From assembly GCF_019931165.1 (NCBI RefSeq), contig NZ_JAIOUP010000001.1, positions 186,001-250,000 of the forward strand: a DNA stretch of 64,000 nucleotides, written 5' to 3'. Origin of the DNA: Schnuerera sp. xch1. Lineage in GTDB: Bacteria > Bacillota > Clostridia > Tissierellales > Tepidimicrobiaceae. Below the pieces are notes generated by a model. That model was not told the DNA's origin. It saw only the letters and a program-made list of their open reading frames with translations, and searched no databases. Positions 38,419-46,083 of this stretch are shown piece by piece. Numbering within the stretch: position 1 is the stretch's first letter; every line of letters starts with the position of its first letter. The position numbers were made by a program, and so were the translations under genes.

Positions 38419-38841
38419 TTACTGCATAATAAAATCATTAAAATAAATATTTGAAATTATCTCATCGTTAAACAGATCAATTAAGCTTTCCTCAATTTCA
38501 TCCTGCAGCTTAACTTGTCCATCTGTTCCATTTAAATCTTCTTCGGTTTTATCCCTAATTATTTTATTTATATCATCTCTAATCAAGAATCTTTTTCTAT
38601 CTAACACTTCTAAAGCTTTTTCATCATCAGTCTCAATAGTTACCTTTACTTTCAAAATTCGTTTACTATCATTTACATTACAATACATATCCTCTAATGT
38701 TAGACTATAAGTTTCAGATTGACTTTTAAAAACATTATTATCGTTGTTTCTATATACTGCAATGCCTAGTACTATACCAACAATTGCAAATATAATAACC
38801 AGTACAAGAAGAACAATTAAAATAATATTTTTCTTATTCAT
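38419..38841 (-). CDS. fliL: Flagellar basal body-associated protein FliL
   Basis: Single-pass membrane protein around the stator. 140 aa: helix about 5-29, then an extracellular domain with a beta strand pattern (SETYSLTLEDMYCNVNDSKRILKVKVTIE region, about 41-69) typical of FliL, and a C-terminal DEIISNIYFNDFIMQ. Its place between motB and fliM and the stator link support the call. Confidence 0.9.
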   Translation of the reverse strand: MNKKNIILIVLLVLVIIFAIVGIVLGIAVYRNNDNNVFKSQSETYSLTLEDMYCNVNDSKRILKVKVTIETDDEKALEVLDRKRFLIRDDINKIIRDKTEEDLNGTDGQVKLQDEIEESLIDLFNDEIISNIYFNDFIMQ

Positions 38842-38857
38842 AATTTAACACTTCCTT

Positions 38858-39586
38858 TTATTGTGGTTCTATTTCTTCATAAGAAGATCTTAAAATTACA
38901 ATATCTACTCTCCTATTTTTTGCCTTATTTTCTTTAGTGTCATTCGGTGCAATAGGCCTATAATAACTATATCCTGAAGAAGAAATTCTTTTACCGTTAA
39001 CACTCTCTTCTTCAACTAGATATCTCAATACATTAGTAGCTCTAAAAGCTGATAACTCCCAATTTGTAGGAATCTTCTCAGAGTATGTAACAGGAGTTGT
39101 ATCAGCATGTCCCTCCACTTTAATTAATCTTTCTTTAAATGCATCCATATTTAATATTTCAGCAATGGAGTTCAATATTTCTATTGATTCTGGTTTTAGA
39201 TCAGCTTTTCCAGGATCAAACAATACCCTATCCATGAACCTTATAATCAGCCCTCTTTCTTCAATAGATACTGAAATCTCTGTATCAAGCCCAGTACTCT
39301 CAGCATATTCTTCTAATAAGTTTTTTAGCAATTCCATATCCTCTTCTAATTTTTCATCCGAAACATCTGAAGAATTCAAATTCTCTTCCAAGTCCAAACC
39401 TGTACCGCCTTCCAATACTCCAGATCCATCTTGAAAACTGCTCATTATACTTCTAAATTTTTGTGCGTCAATTTCTGAAAATGTAAATAGCAGTACAAAG
39501 AAACACAATAACAATGTCATCATATCACCATATGTAGTAAGCCAATTATCGCTACTGCCTTGTTCAGTCTTCCTTCTCTTTCTCAT
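38858..39586 (-). CDS. motB: Stator protein MotB/PomB with OmpA-type domain
   Basis: Anchors the stator to peptidoglycan and carries the ion-binding aspartate. 242 aa. The membrane helix TTYGDMMTLLLCFFVLLFTF has Asp21; the following SEIDAQKF and Cys28 resemble sodium-type PomB more than proton-type MotB. Plug and linker about 45-105; OmpA-like domain with VEGHADTTPVTY, NWELSAFRATNVLRYL and NRRVDIVIL. It overlaps the motA stop by one base. Placement inside the fla/che operon differs from B. subtilis. Confidence 0.96.
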   Translation of the reverse strand: MRKRRKTEQGSSDNWLTTYGDMMTLLLCFFVLLFTFSEIDAQKFRSIMSSFQDGSGVLEGGTGLDLEENLNSSDVSDEKLEEDMELLKNLLEEYAESTGLDTEISVSIEERGLIIRFMDRVLFDPGKADLKPESIEILNSIAEILNMDAFKERLIKVEGHADTTPVTYSEKIPTNWELSAFRATNVLRYLVEEESVNGKRISSSGYSYYRPIAPNDTKENKAKNRRVDIVILRSSYEEIEPQ

Positions 39587-40371
39587 TAAACTCCCTCTTT
39601 CTCAATCTGGTTCTTATAGTTTTTCCTCATTTCAGGGGGAATAAAGGTTTTTAATTTTTCTTCAATTATTCTAGGATTTTCTCCTGCTTGAATTGATAGC
39701 AATCCTTCTACCATTAACTCTTTTATTAATATTTCCTTTTTACTTCTTACCTTTAATTTCTGTGCCAAAGGTAAAAATACAACATTAGCTAATAAAGAAC
39801 CATAAAATGTTGTAACTAAAGCAACAGACATATTCGGTCCTATTTTACTTGGATCATCTAAATTTTTCAGCATATTTATAAGGCCAATTAAGGTACCAAT
39901 CATACCAAAAGCAGGAGCATATGTGGCCATTATTTCAAAAATACGCTGTCCATCTGTATGTCTTTCCTCTAAGAATACCAATTCAGTTTCTAATATGTTT
40001 CTTACTAACTCTGGGTCAGTTCCATCAACAACTAGCATAATTCCCTTCTTTAAAAAATCATCATCTAAATCCTCAGCATATTCTTCCAAAGAAAGAAGTC
40101 CTTCTTTTCTCGCCACATTGGCCAATGTTATGACTTCCGATATTACTCCACTTGGGGAAATCACTTTGTAAAAAAAAGCTTTTCTAATCACTTTTATGGT
40201 ATTCGAAAAATTGTTTAGAGGAAAACTAGCTAAAGTAGAAGCTAAAGTACCTCCCAATGTAATAAGTAAAGATGAAAAATCAAAATATGTACTAATTTCT
40301 CCTTTTGTAAGAATACCAAACATTATAAATCCAAATCCTAGAATAAGACCGGCAACTGTTGATATATCCAA
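39586..40371 (-). CDS. motA: Stator protein MotA/PomA
   Basis: Forms the ion channel and pushes on FliG. 261 aa, four membrane helices (about 5-22, 30-50, 150-170, 180-200). The start MDISTVAGLILGFGFIMFGI is close in pattern to PomA. The cytoplasmic loop carries charged residues; ATYAPAFGMIGTLIGLINML (about 148-167) is the family signature with the conserved Pro. It lies directly behind flbD, with four bases between. Confidence 0.96.
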   Translation of the reverse strand: MDISTVAGLILGFGFIMFGILTKGEISTYFDFSSLLITLGGTLASTLASFPLNNFSNTIKVIRKAFFYKVISPSGVISEVITLANVARKEGLLSLEEYAEDLDDDFLKKGIMLVVDGTDPELVRNILETELVFLEERHTDGQRIFEIMATYAPAFGMIGTLIGLINMLKNLDDPSKIGPNMSVALVTTFYGSLLANVVFLPLAQKLKVRSKKEILIKELMVEGLLSIQAGENPRIIEEKLKTFIPPEMRKNYKNQIEKEGV

Positions 40372-40374
40372 TTG

Positions 40375-40587
40375 CTACACCTCTTTCTCTTCTAATCTAC
40401 TTTTATATTCAATAATTCTTGCATTATAAGCAATTACCTTTTCCATTATTTCATCGACAGTATCAACTACAACAACTTTTTGTCCTGTTGTTAAAGTTAT
40501 TACCGTATCAGGTGTTTCTTCCACGTATTGTATCAAATCACTATTTACAACAAATTCTTTCCCATTTAATCTCTTTACTTTTATCAT
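40375..40587 (-). CDS. flbD: FlbD-family flagellar protein (SwrD in B. subtilis)
   Basis: 70 aa. Short protein with the family pattern MIKVKRLNGKEFVVNSDLIQ and VEETPDTVITLTTGQKVVV (about 23-41). B. subtilis SwrD, at the same place behind flgE, increases flagellar motor torque; the biochemical activity is unknown. Standing directly in front of motA and motB here fits a role connected with stators. Confidence 0.9.
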   Translation of the reverse strand: MIKVKRLNGKEFVVNSDLIQYVEETPDTVITLTTGQKVVVVDTVDEIMEKVIAYNARIIEYKSRLEEKEV

Positions 40588-40614
40588 ATTATCACACCCT
40601 TACACAAAGGTTAT

Positions 40615-40637
40615 AGTGGGGGCATAATGCCCCTACT
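40615..40637 (-). other. Stem-loop between flgE and flbD
   Basis: GGGGCA/TGCCCC (40628-40633 with 40619-40624) around a three-base loop, extended by AGT/ACT with a bulge. No T tract follows, so it is more likely an RNA stability or processing element, or a partial barrier, than a terminator. It is the most GC-rich hairpin in the fla/che operon. Confidence 0.5.
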
Positions 40638-40652
40638 CTTTGAACCTAAAAT

Positions 40653-41954
40653 TTATCTCTTCATGTTCACAAGTTCTTGTAACATTTCATCTGATGTAGT
40701 AATTATTCGTGAATTAGCCTGAAAACCTCTTTGGGTAGTAATCATTTCTGTAAACTCCATGGATAAGTCCACATTGGACATCTCTAAAGTACCTGGAGCT
40801 ATAGGTCCATATCCACTGGAACCAGCTGTACCAAGTTGAGGCTCACCAGAGTTTCTAGTATCAACAAAGAAATTGCCTCCCATCTTTTGAAGCCCCATTG
40901 GGTTGTCAAACTTAGCCAACATTAGTTGATATAAAGCCTTTCTCTCACCATTAGTAAATATACCAACTACAGTTCCAGAAGCATCTATAGCATAGCCCTC
41001 TAGTTTGCCTGATGAATTACCATCTTCTGCATAGGGTTTAGCATCCATGTCGTTGGCGTATTGGGTGAGATCAGAGAAATCTATTAAAATCTTCCCCTCT
41101 TCATCCCCAAAATTAACCTCTTCTTTTGTTATTTCTAAAGTTGCACTCGTTACAGATTCATCTTTTAATTCTCCATTCTTATCAAATTGTAATTTAACTT
41201 CTTCTGATAAATTGGGTGTATTTTCAAGCGGGTCGTTAGTTGCATGGTCTATTATTTTAGCTACAGTTACACTCCAAGAAGCTTCATCATCTGTACCTTC
41301 ACTCTCTTTTACAAACTTAAAAGTAACAGTATACGAATTTCCCAAACTATCCTTTATAACAGTATCCGCATAGTGTTCACTTTCTTCTGAAGGGTTAGTT
41401 TCGTCATATTTAGGTATTCTCGAATCCAAATTACCTCTAATATTGATCTTAGTTGTAGCAGTAGCTCCTACAGTTTCAGACCTATTAATTTGTATCGGTT
41501 TAACTGTATTTGTTACCTCTTCACCATCATATTCATATCCTAATACCTTATATCCATCAGCTGTTACCAAATTTCCATCTCTATCTAATGTGAAGTTTCC
41601 TGCTCTAGTATAGTATCTGTTTTCGTTATTGACATCATCTGAAACCACGAAGAACCCTTCACCATCTATCATCAAATCCTCTGGGTTGTCTGTCCTTTGA
41701 GCTGGGCCTTTAGTATGGATAGTATTTATAGCTCCCAAATTAACTCCTAAACCTATTTGTTGAGGATTAGTTCCTCCTTTCCCATCTTGTGGAGCACTAG
41801 CACCTCTTATTACTTGACTAAATACTTCTTGAAATGTTACAGATTGTCTTTTGTAGCCAACTGTATTTACATTAGCAATATTGTTTCCTATAACATCCAT
41901 CTTGTTTTGGTGTACCCTAAGCCCTGAAACACCTGAGTACATTGACCTCATCAT
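40653..41954 (-). CDS. flgE: Flagellar hook protein FlgE
   Basis: Forms the hook. 433 aa. N-terminal rod/hook motif MYSGVSGLRVHQNKMDVIGN and NIANVNTVGYKRQSVTFQEV; D1/D2 insert (about 90-350); C-terminal D0 helix (TEMITTQRGFQANSRIITTS near 403-422). The gene is followed by a hairpin and then flbD. A second ATG follows the first directly. Confidence 0.97.
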   Translation of the reverse strand: MMRSMYSGVSGLRVHQNKMDVIGNNIANVNTVGYKRQSVTFQEVFSQVIRGASAPQDGKGGTNPQQIGLGVNLGAINTIHTKGPAQRTDNPEDLMIDGEGFFVVSDDVNNENRYYTRAGNFTLDRDGNLVTADGYKVLGYEYDGEEVTNTVKPIQINRSETVGATATTKINIRGNLDSRIPKYDETNPSEESEHYADTVIKDSLGNSYTVTFKFVKESEGTDDEASWSVTVAKIIDHATNDPLENTPNLSEEVKLQFDKNGELKDESVTSATLEITKEEVNFGDEEGKILIDFSDLTQYANDMDAKPYAEDGNSSGKLEGYAIDASGTVVGIFTNGERKALYQLMLAKFDNPMGLQKMGGNFFVDTRNSGEPQLGTAGSSGYGPIAPGTLEMSNVDLSMEFTEMITTQRGFQANSRIITTSDEMLQELVNMKR

Positions 41955-42030
41955 AATACATTCCTCCTATTATTTGAGCAGATATATATCCTCTGTCAGT
42001 CAGATATACATAACCCCCAATAAGGTCCGG

Positions 42031-42411
42031 TTATACAATAACTGCTCCATCAATATTTGTAAAAACATTATCTTTTAGTTGTTCCTTGTTTACTGTAGTT
42101 ATCACTGTCTTATTCCTTATATTAGCGATAAAAGCCTTGTTTTCTAGCAGAATTAAAGCATTGTTTACACCTTTTTTTGATGCTTTATTGAATCCTAACT
42201 TTAGTCTTTTCATTTCTTCATTATTTAAAGTCATATCCCTATGCTCCATTCTGTTAATAGCATGTTTTGAAAATTTAATATTTTCGTCTCTATTTTTAAT
42301 TTGTTGTAATACTGTTTCAAAATTTTTATTACATCCCTTTTGATTTCTATTAATTGATTGAGGTGAATTAAATAGCTGATTTTCTAACCTTTTTATTTGT
42401 ATATTATTCAT
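42031..42411 (-). CDS. Flagellar operon protein of the TIGR02530 family
   Basis: 126 aa from the ATG at 42411 (AAGGATG ribosome site). The motif IKFSKHAINRMEHRDM (about 45-60) and the middle segment KGVNNALILLENKAFIANI are hallmarks of a family found between flgD and flgE in Firmicutes. Function unknown; a role in hook assembly is inferred from place. It starts 26 bases after the flgD stop. Confidence 0.85.
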   Translation of the reverse strand: MNNIQIKRLENQLFNSPQSINRNQKGCNKNFETVLQQIKNRDENIKFSKHAINRMEHRDMTLNNEEMKRLKLGFNKASKKGVNNALILLENKAFIANIRNKTVITTVNKEQLKDNVFTNIDGAVIV

Positions 42412-42436
42412 ATTATCATCCTTATTTGAAAAAAAT

Positions 42437-43033
42437 TTATTCCTCTTCCGATTGTATTCTCTCCAATCCTTCAATAGCTATCATTAACTCATTATATGCT
42501 TTTTCAATTTCTTCTTTTGGTGAATTTTCATTTTCTACTACTTCCCTTGCAAATGTGACAGCAGTTTGGAGAACCTCCCAAGTTTCTTCTGTAAAATCAC
42601 TCTCTTTCAACTCTTCAATCATTTCAATCTTTGCTTCTAGCTGTGATTTATCTATTGGTTCAGGCTCTATGCCAAGATAACTCTCCATTGCTTTTCTAAT
42701 ATTAATAACTTCCTTCAAAATTGTAACATTAGCTTGTATTTCATTTAAATTTAAATATTCCATAGAATCTAGTATCTCTTTTCCTATGTTTTCAACATTC
42801 TTATTTAAATTTTGCATCTGCTCTAATGAAGTAAACTGAGCTAATTGTGCAATGAATTCTCTATCTTCCATTGGATTCAATGGATCTTGATTTGCCAATT
42901 GAGTAGTTAATAACCTTAAAAAAGAATCCTTGTCCAAATCGTTTTTGTTCTTATCTACAACCTCATCATTGTCTTTTTTATTGTCTTCAAATTTGTGGAC
43001 ATACTCCAAATTATCAAAACCGTTAACTTCCAT
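42437..43033 (-). CDS. flgD: Hook cap protein FlgD with a FIVAR-like C-terminal domain
   Basis: FlgD caps the growing hook. 198 aa. The N-terminal FlgD domain is clear: DSFLRLLTTQLANQDPLNPM (36-55) and FIAQLAQFTSLEQMQNL (60-76). The usual C-terminal beta-rich Tudor/Ig-like cap domains are not seen; instead residues 130-193 read like a FIVAR three-helix module (LEAKIEMIEELKESDFTEE, WEVLQTAVTFAREVVENEN, SPKEEIEKAYNELMIAIEGL). Whether this shorter protein still caps the hook is unknown. Confidence 0.9.
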   Translation of the reverse strand: MEVNGFDNLEYVHKFEDNKKDNDEVVDKNKNDLDKDSFLRLLTTQLANQDPLNPMEDREFIAQLAQFTSLEQMQNLNKNVENIGKEILDSMEYLNLNEIQANVTILKEVINIRKAMESYLGIEPEPIDKSQLEAKIEMIEELKESDFTEETWEVLQTAVTFAREVVENENSPKEEIEKAYNELMIAIEGLERIQSEEE

Positions 43034-43044
43034 ATCTTCACCTC

Positions 43045-44361
43045 CTATGCAAATAGGTTCAATTGACCTTCATAATGGTTAGTTTGCTCTCTTCTAGTAA
43101 AATTGTTATCGTAGGTTCTTAATCCTTCAGAGTTATTATCTTTAATCTTTATCTTTGATTTTGATTTATGTTTATTGTAATAAAAATTTTCTCTTTCACT
43201 CTGCTCAAAATCTTCATTTGTCCCAACAAATACTTCAAATGTTTTAATCTTCATACCATTATCTTCAACTTGTTCTTTAAATTGTAATAAATTTGTTTCA
43301 ATCAATTCCTTTGTTCTATAGTTGTCTACCATTATCTTAGTCATTATTGCTCCTTCTTTGACTTCCATCTTTAAAAGAAGTTCACCAAGAACATCGGGTT
43401 TTAATTTTATTCTTACTTCTTGTTTGTTTTCATTTAATGTCAATTTAATTTTATCTACAATCTGTTTAATTACTTCTTTCCTATCAATTTGATCAAATTT
43501 TTCTATATCTATTGTTGGTTTATGGCTGACTTTAGAATTTTTAAATATGTCTATGGTATGAGGATTGGAGTTAATATCTACTGTTTTAGATTCCTCTCCC
43601 GATTTTGATACATTTTCAACATCAATCTTACTATTATTAGATTTAGTTCCTTCTATATCAAAATCAATTGTATTGTCAGATGTTATATTTTTATCCTTTA
43701 AACTATCAGCATTTTTTTGATGTTCTATTTGACCTTCATTTTCTAAGTTCAATGGTTTATTCTGCTCATCTGTCTTGGAACCTTTCTCATGTTCTAATAC
43801 AATATTTTCTCTAATGTTTTCTAATTCATCTACCATCTCGTCTATTGGCAATTTAACTTTTCTTTCCTTGTTTTCCGGAGTATTATTACTCATTTTGTTC
43901 TCTAAGGATAATAGTAAGGTTTCAAGTCTTTCAAAGGCCTCAATATCTTCCTTAGCAACAAGAGATAAATCTTTTTTGTCAGCCATTTGCTGTAAAGTAG
44001 TAGATAATTCGTTTAATTTAACTTTTAAAGATTCAAGGTCTAGCTTATTTAATTCTTCAGGCTCTGATTTTAATAATAAAATCAATCCATAGAGTGAATC
44101 AGCTACAGTCTTAATTTCATCTGTTTTTTGCTCTTTTTTTACGTCTGTCTTTGAATCAGTAATTTTTTTATCAGTTTTATCCTTTTTTATTATCTTACCA
44201 TCCTTTTTATTATCCAGTTCGGACTTGTCCTGAATTTGCTTTTCTTCTTCTAATACAGTTGCAAAATCTTTGTTATTTTCTTTTTTACTAATGCTATTGG
44301 ATTTAGAAGAACTATTAGTAAATGGTTGAACATCTTTTTGCATTACTGCTAAATCAAACAT
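43045..44361 (-). CDS. fliK: Flagellar hook-length control protein FliK
   Basis: Secreted ruler that triggers the FlhB switch. 438 aa. The first 290 residues are Lys/Glu/Asp/Asn-rich and low in complexity, as usual in FliK. The C-terminal Flg_hook domain (about 295-390) shows QEVRIKLKPDVLGELLLKME and RTKELIETNLLQFKEQVED, the latter helix preceding the conserved GMKIKTFEV. It lies between the motE-like gene and flgD. Confidence 0.93.
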   Translation of the reverse strand: MFDLAVMQKDVQPFTNSSSKSNSISKKENNKDFATVLEEEKQIQDKSELDNKKDGKIIKKDKTDKKITDSKTDVKKEQKTDEIKTVADSLYGLILLLKSEPEELNKLDLESLKVKLNELSTTLQQMADKKDLSLVAKEDIEAFERLETLLLSLENKMSNNTPENKERKVKLPIDEMVDELENIRENIVLEHEKGSKTDEQNKPLNLENEGQIEHQKNADSLKDKNITSDNTIDFDIEGTKSNNSKIDVENVSKSGEESKTVDINSNPHTIDIFKNSKVSHKPTIDIEKFDQIDRKEVIKQIVDKIKLTLNENKQEVRIKLKPDVLGELLLKMEVKEGAIMTKIMVDNYRTKELIETNLLQFKEQVEDNGMKIKTFEVFVGTNEDFEQSERENFYYNKHKSKSKIKIKDNNSEGLRTYDNNFTRREQTNHYEGQLNLFA

Positions 44362-44393
44362 CTTTTCACCCCCTTTTAAAATATTTATTAAAT

Positions 44394-45614
44394 TTATGGT
44401 CTAGCTAACATCTGTGTTAGCATAGAGGCATTTTCAGTTGATAAATCATTTATAATTTCTGAAAGAGTTTTGTCTTTTATTCTCGAAAGAACATCTATGA
44501 TTATTGAAGCATCTGATATCTCAAATATTGGCTCTGAATTTATTTCAAATGCAGTTACAGTAGTATCATTATTAATCATCTGTTCTACAATCTCAGCTAT
44601 TTTATTTGAATCCATGTCTTCATATACATTTACCAAATTATCAATCTTGTTATTGTATTCTGAAATAAATTGGATAGCCTTACTGATATCATCTGTTGTC
44701 GATTGTTCACCATTTAATTGCTCATCTTTTCTAATAGCAACAAATAACTCCTGAATAAAACTATCATCTTCAATTTTAGATAGTATTTCTGCCGATTTTA
44801 AAACTGATAAATTATTATATATAACTCCTAATTCATCTATAGAATAGGTCTCAGTATTTCCTATCTCTTTCAAGGATATTTCAATTGGCTTTGTTTCATA
44901 TAAGCTAGCCGAATTTGTTAATCGTATAATTTGGTTACTTTTAGATAATATTTCACTATTTATACTCGATCTTTTATCTCCTTTTATCGAATACAATATT
45001 TGCTCCCTTATTTCTTCATCTATGTAATAGAGTATATCAGCTGCCTTCTCTTCACTCATATTTGTAAAAATAGCTGATAGATCTACTCCAGAGATTGTCC
45101 CACTCTCTATTTCATTTATCGTCATTAAAAGATCTTGATTCTCCAGTCTACTTGTTTTTTCAAGTAGCGAATTTTGATTCTTTTCTTTCACTTCTTCATA
45201 AATTGAAATCAATGAACCTTCTCTATTCTCTATATTTCTAATCAATGTAATTATCTGAGCAGTCTTTGATGAAGATCTTGAGTTCATTAGCTTAATAACA
45301 TCACTATATAATGTTTCATCGTCGTTTTTAACTATATACAGTTTATCAGCAGCAACATCTGGCTCCAAAGATAAATAATATCCTGCTAAATCTTCTTTCA
45401 TTGTATTGAGCTCAGAATCTGTAAAAGAGGAACTGGTATTTCTATTACCATTTCCAGGTAATTTTTTAAACAAGTTATCTGCTTTTGATTTGAATGTTGC
45501 ATTATTAAAGTAGAGTAAACTCAATGTAATAATGAGCATGATAATGACGAATATGATAATTATAAGCTTTAATTTACCTGGTCTTCTTTTTTTTGAAACT
45601 TCATTATTTTCCAT
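44394..45614 (-). CDS. MotE/YlxF-like protein with repeated MgtE-N-type units
   Basis: 406 aa; the YlxF/MotE family is usually about 200-250 aa. One N-terminal membrane helix (about 15-38) after a basic start. The rest, predicted outside the membrane on the secreted side or in the cytoplasm depending on orientation, contains four to five related helical units, for example AIFTNMSEEKAADILYYID, VIYNNLSVLKSAEILSKIE, NVYEDMDSNKIAEIVEQM and a terminal LSTENASMLTQMLARP. These resemble the superhelical MgtE N-domain. It lies between fliJ and fliK, the ylxF position. Molecular role not known. Confidence 0.8.
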   Translation of the reverse strand: MENNEVSKKRRPGKLKLIIIIFVIIMLIITLSLLYFNNATFKSKADNLFKKLPGNGNRNTSSSFTDSELNTMKEDLAGYYLSLEPDVAADKLYIVKNDDETLYSDVIKLMNSRSSSKTAQIITLIRNIENREGSLISIYEEVKEKNQNSLLEKTSRLENQDLLMTINEIESGTISGVDLSAIFTNMSEEKAADILYYIDEEIREQILYSIKGDKRSSINSEILSKSNQIIRLTNSASLYETKPIEISLKEIGNTETYSIDELGVIYNNLSVLKSAEILSKIEDDSFIQELFVAIRKDEQLNGEQSTTDDISKAIQFISEYNNKIDNLVNVYEDMDSNKIAEIVEQMINNDTTVTAFEINSEPIFEISDASIIIDVLSRIKDKTLSEIINDLSTENASMLTQMLARP

Positions 45615-45625
45615 TGCTTTTCCTC

Positions 45626-46066
45626 CTACTGCTGATTACTAATTCTATAGCTTAACAACGTATCATTTTGTTTTTCTTCCTGTTTTTTTAACTCGCAGAT
45701 ATACTCCTCATACTTATTTTCCTTTAACTTTTCAAATATCTTTTTTTCCTTGATAGATACAATCATCTCATCTTTAGCCCTTTCCAAATTTTCTTTTGTC
45801 TCTATCACTATTTCTTCTTGTTTTTTTATTTGTATATTTAGATCATTTATATAGCTATTATACATTGCTAAATCCCCTGCTTTTATCTTAATATTAGACA
45901 TATTTTTTTCTTCTATAATAGTCTTTTTATGATCATTAAAATTGCTAAGTTTATCTTCCTCTTTAATTAGCCTTTGCCGCATCATACCATATTTATTCTT
46001 CTTAAAATTTTCAACAGTTTTCTTATAATTCAAGACCCTTTCTAGTTTAAAATCAAAATTTGCCAT
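45626..46066 (-). CDS. fliJ: Flagellar export chaperone FliJ
   Basis: 146 aa from the ATG at 46066, with GGAGG eight bases upstream. Nearly the whole protein is a coiled coil; the start MANFDFKLERVLNYKKTVEN is typical of FliJ, which forms the central stalk of the FliI ATPase. Follows fliI. Confidence 0.9.
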   Translation of the reverse strand: MANFDFKLERVLNYKKTVENFKKNKYGMMRQRLIKEEDKLSNFNDHKKTIIEEKNMSNIKIKAGDLAMYNSYINDLNIQIKKQEEIVIETKENLERAKDEMIVSIKEKKIFEKLKENKYEEYICELKKQEEKQNDTLLSYRISNQQ

Positions 46067-46083
46067 CAATTTTCCTCCTGTTA

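Noticed and set aside
43045-44361. Low-complexity Lys/Asp/Asn-rich fliK taken as a possible pseudogene or foreign gene
   Set aside because: FliK proteins are normally low in complexity before the Flg_hook domain, and the frame is intact.
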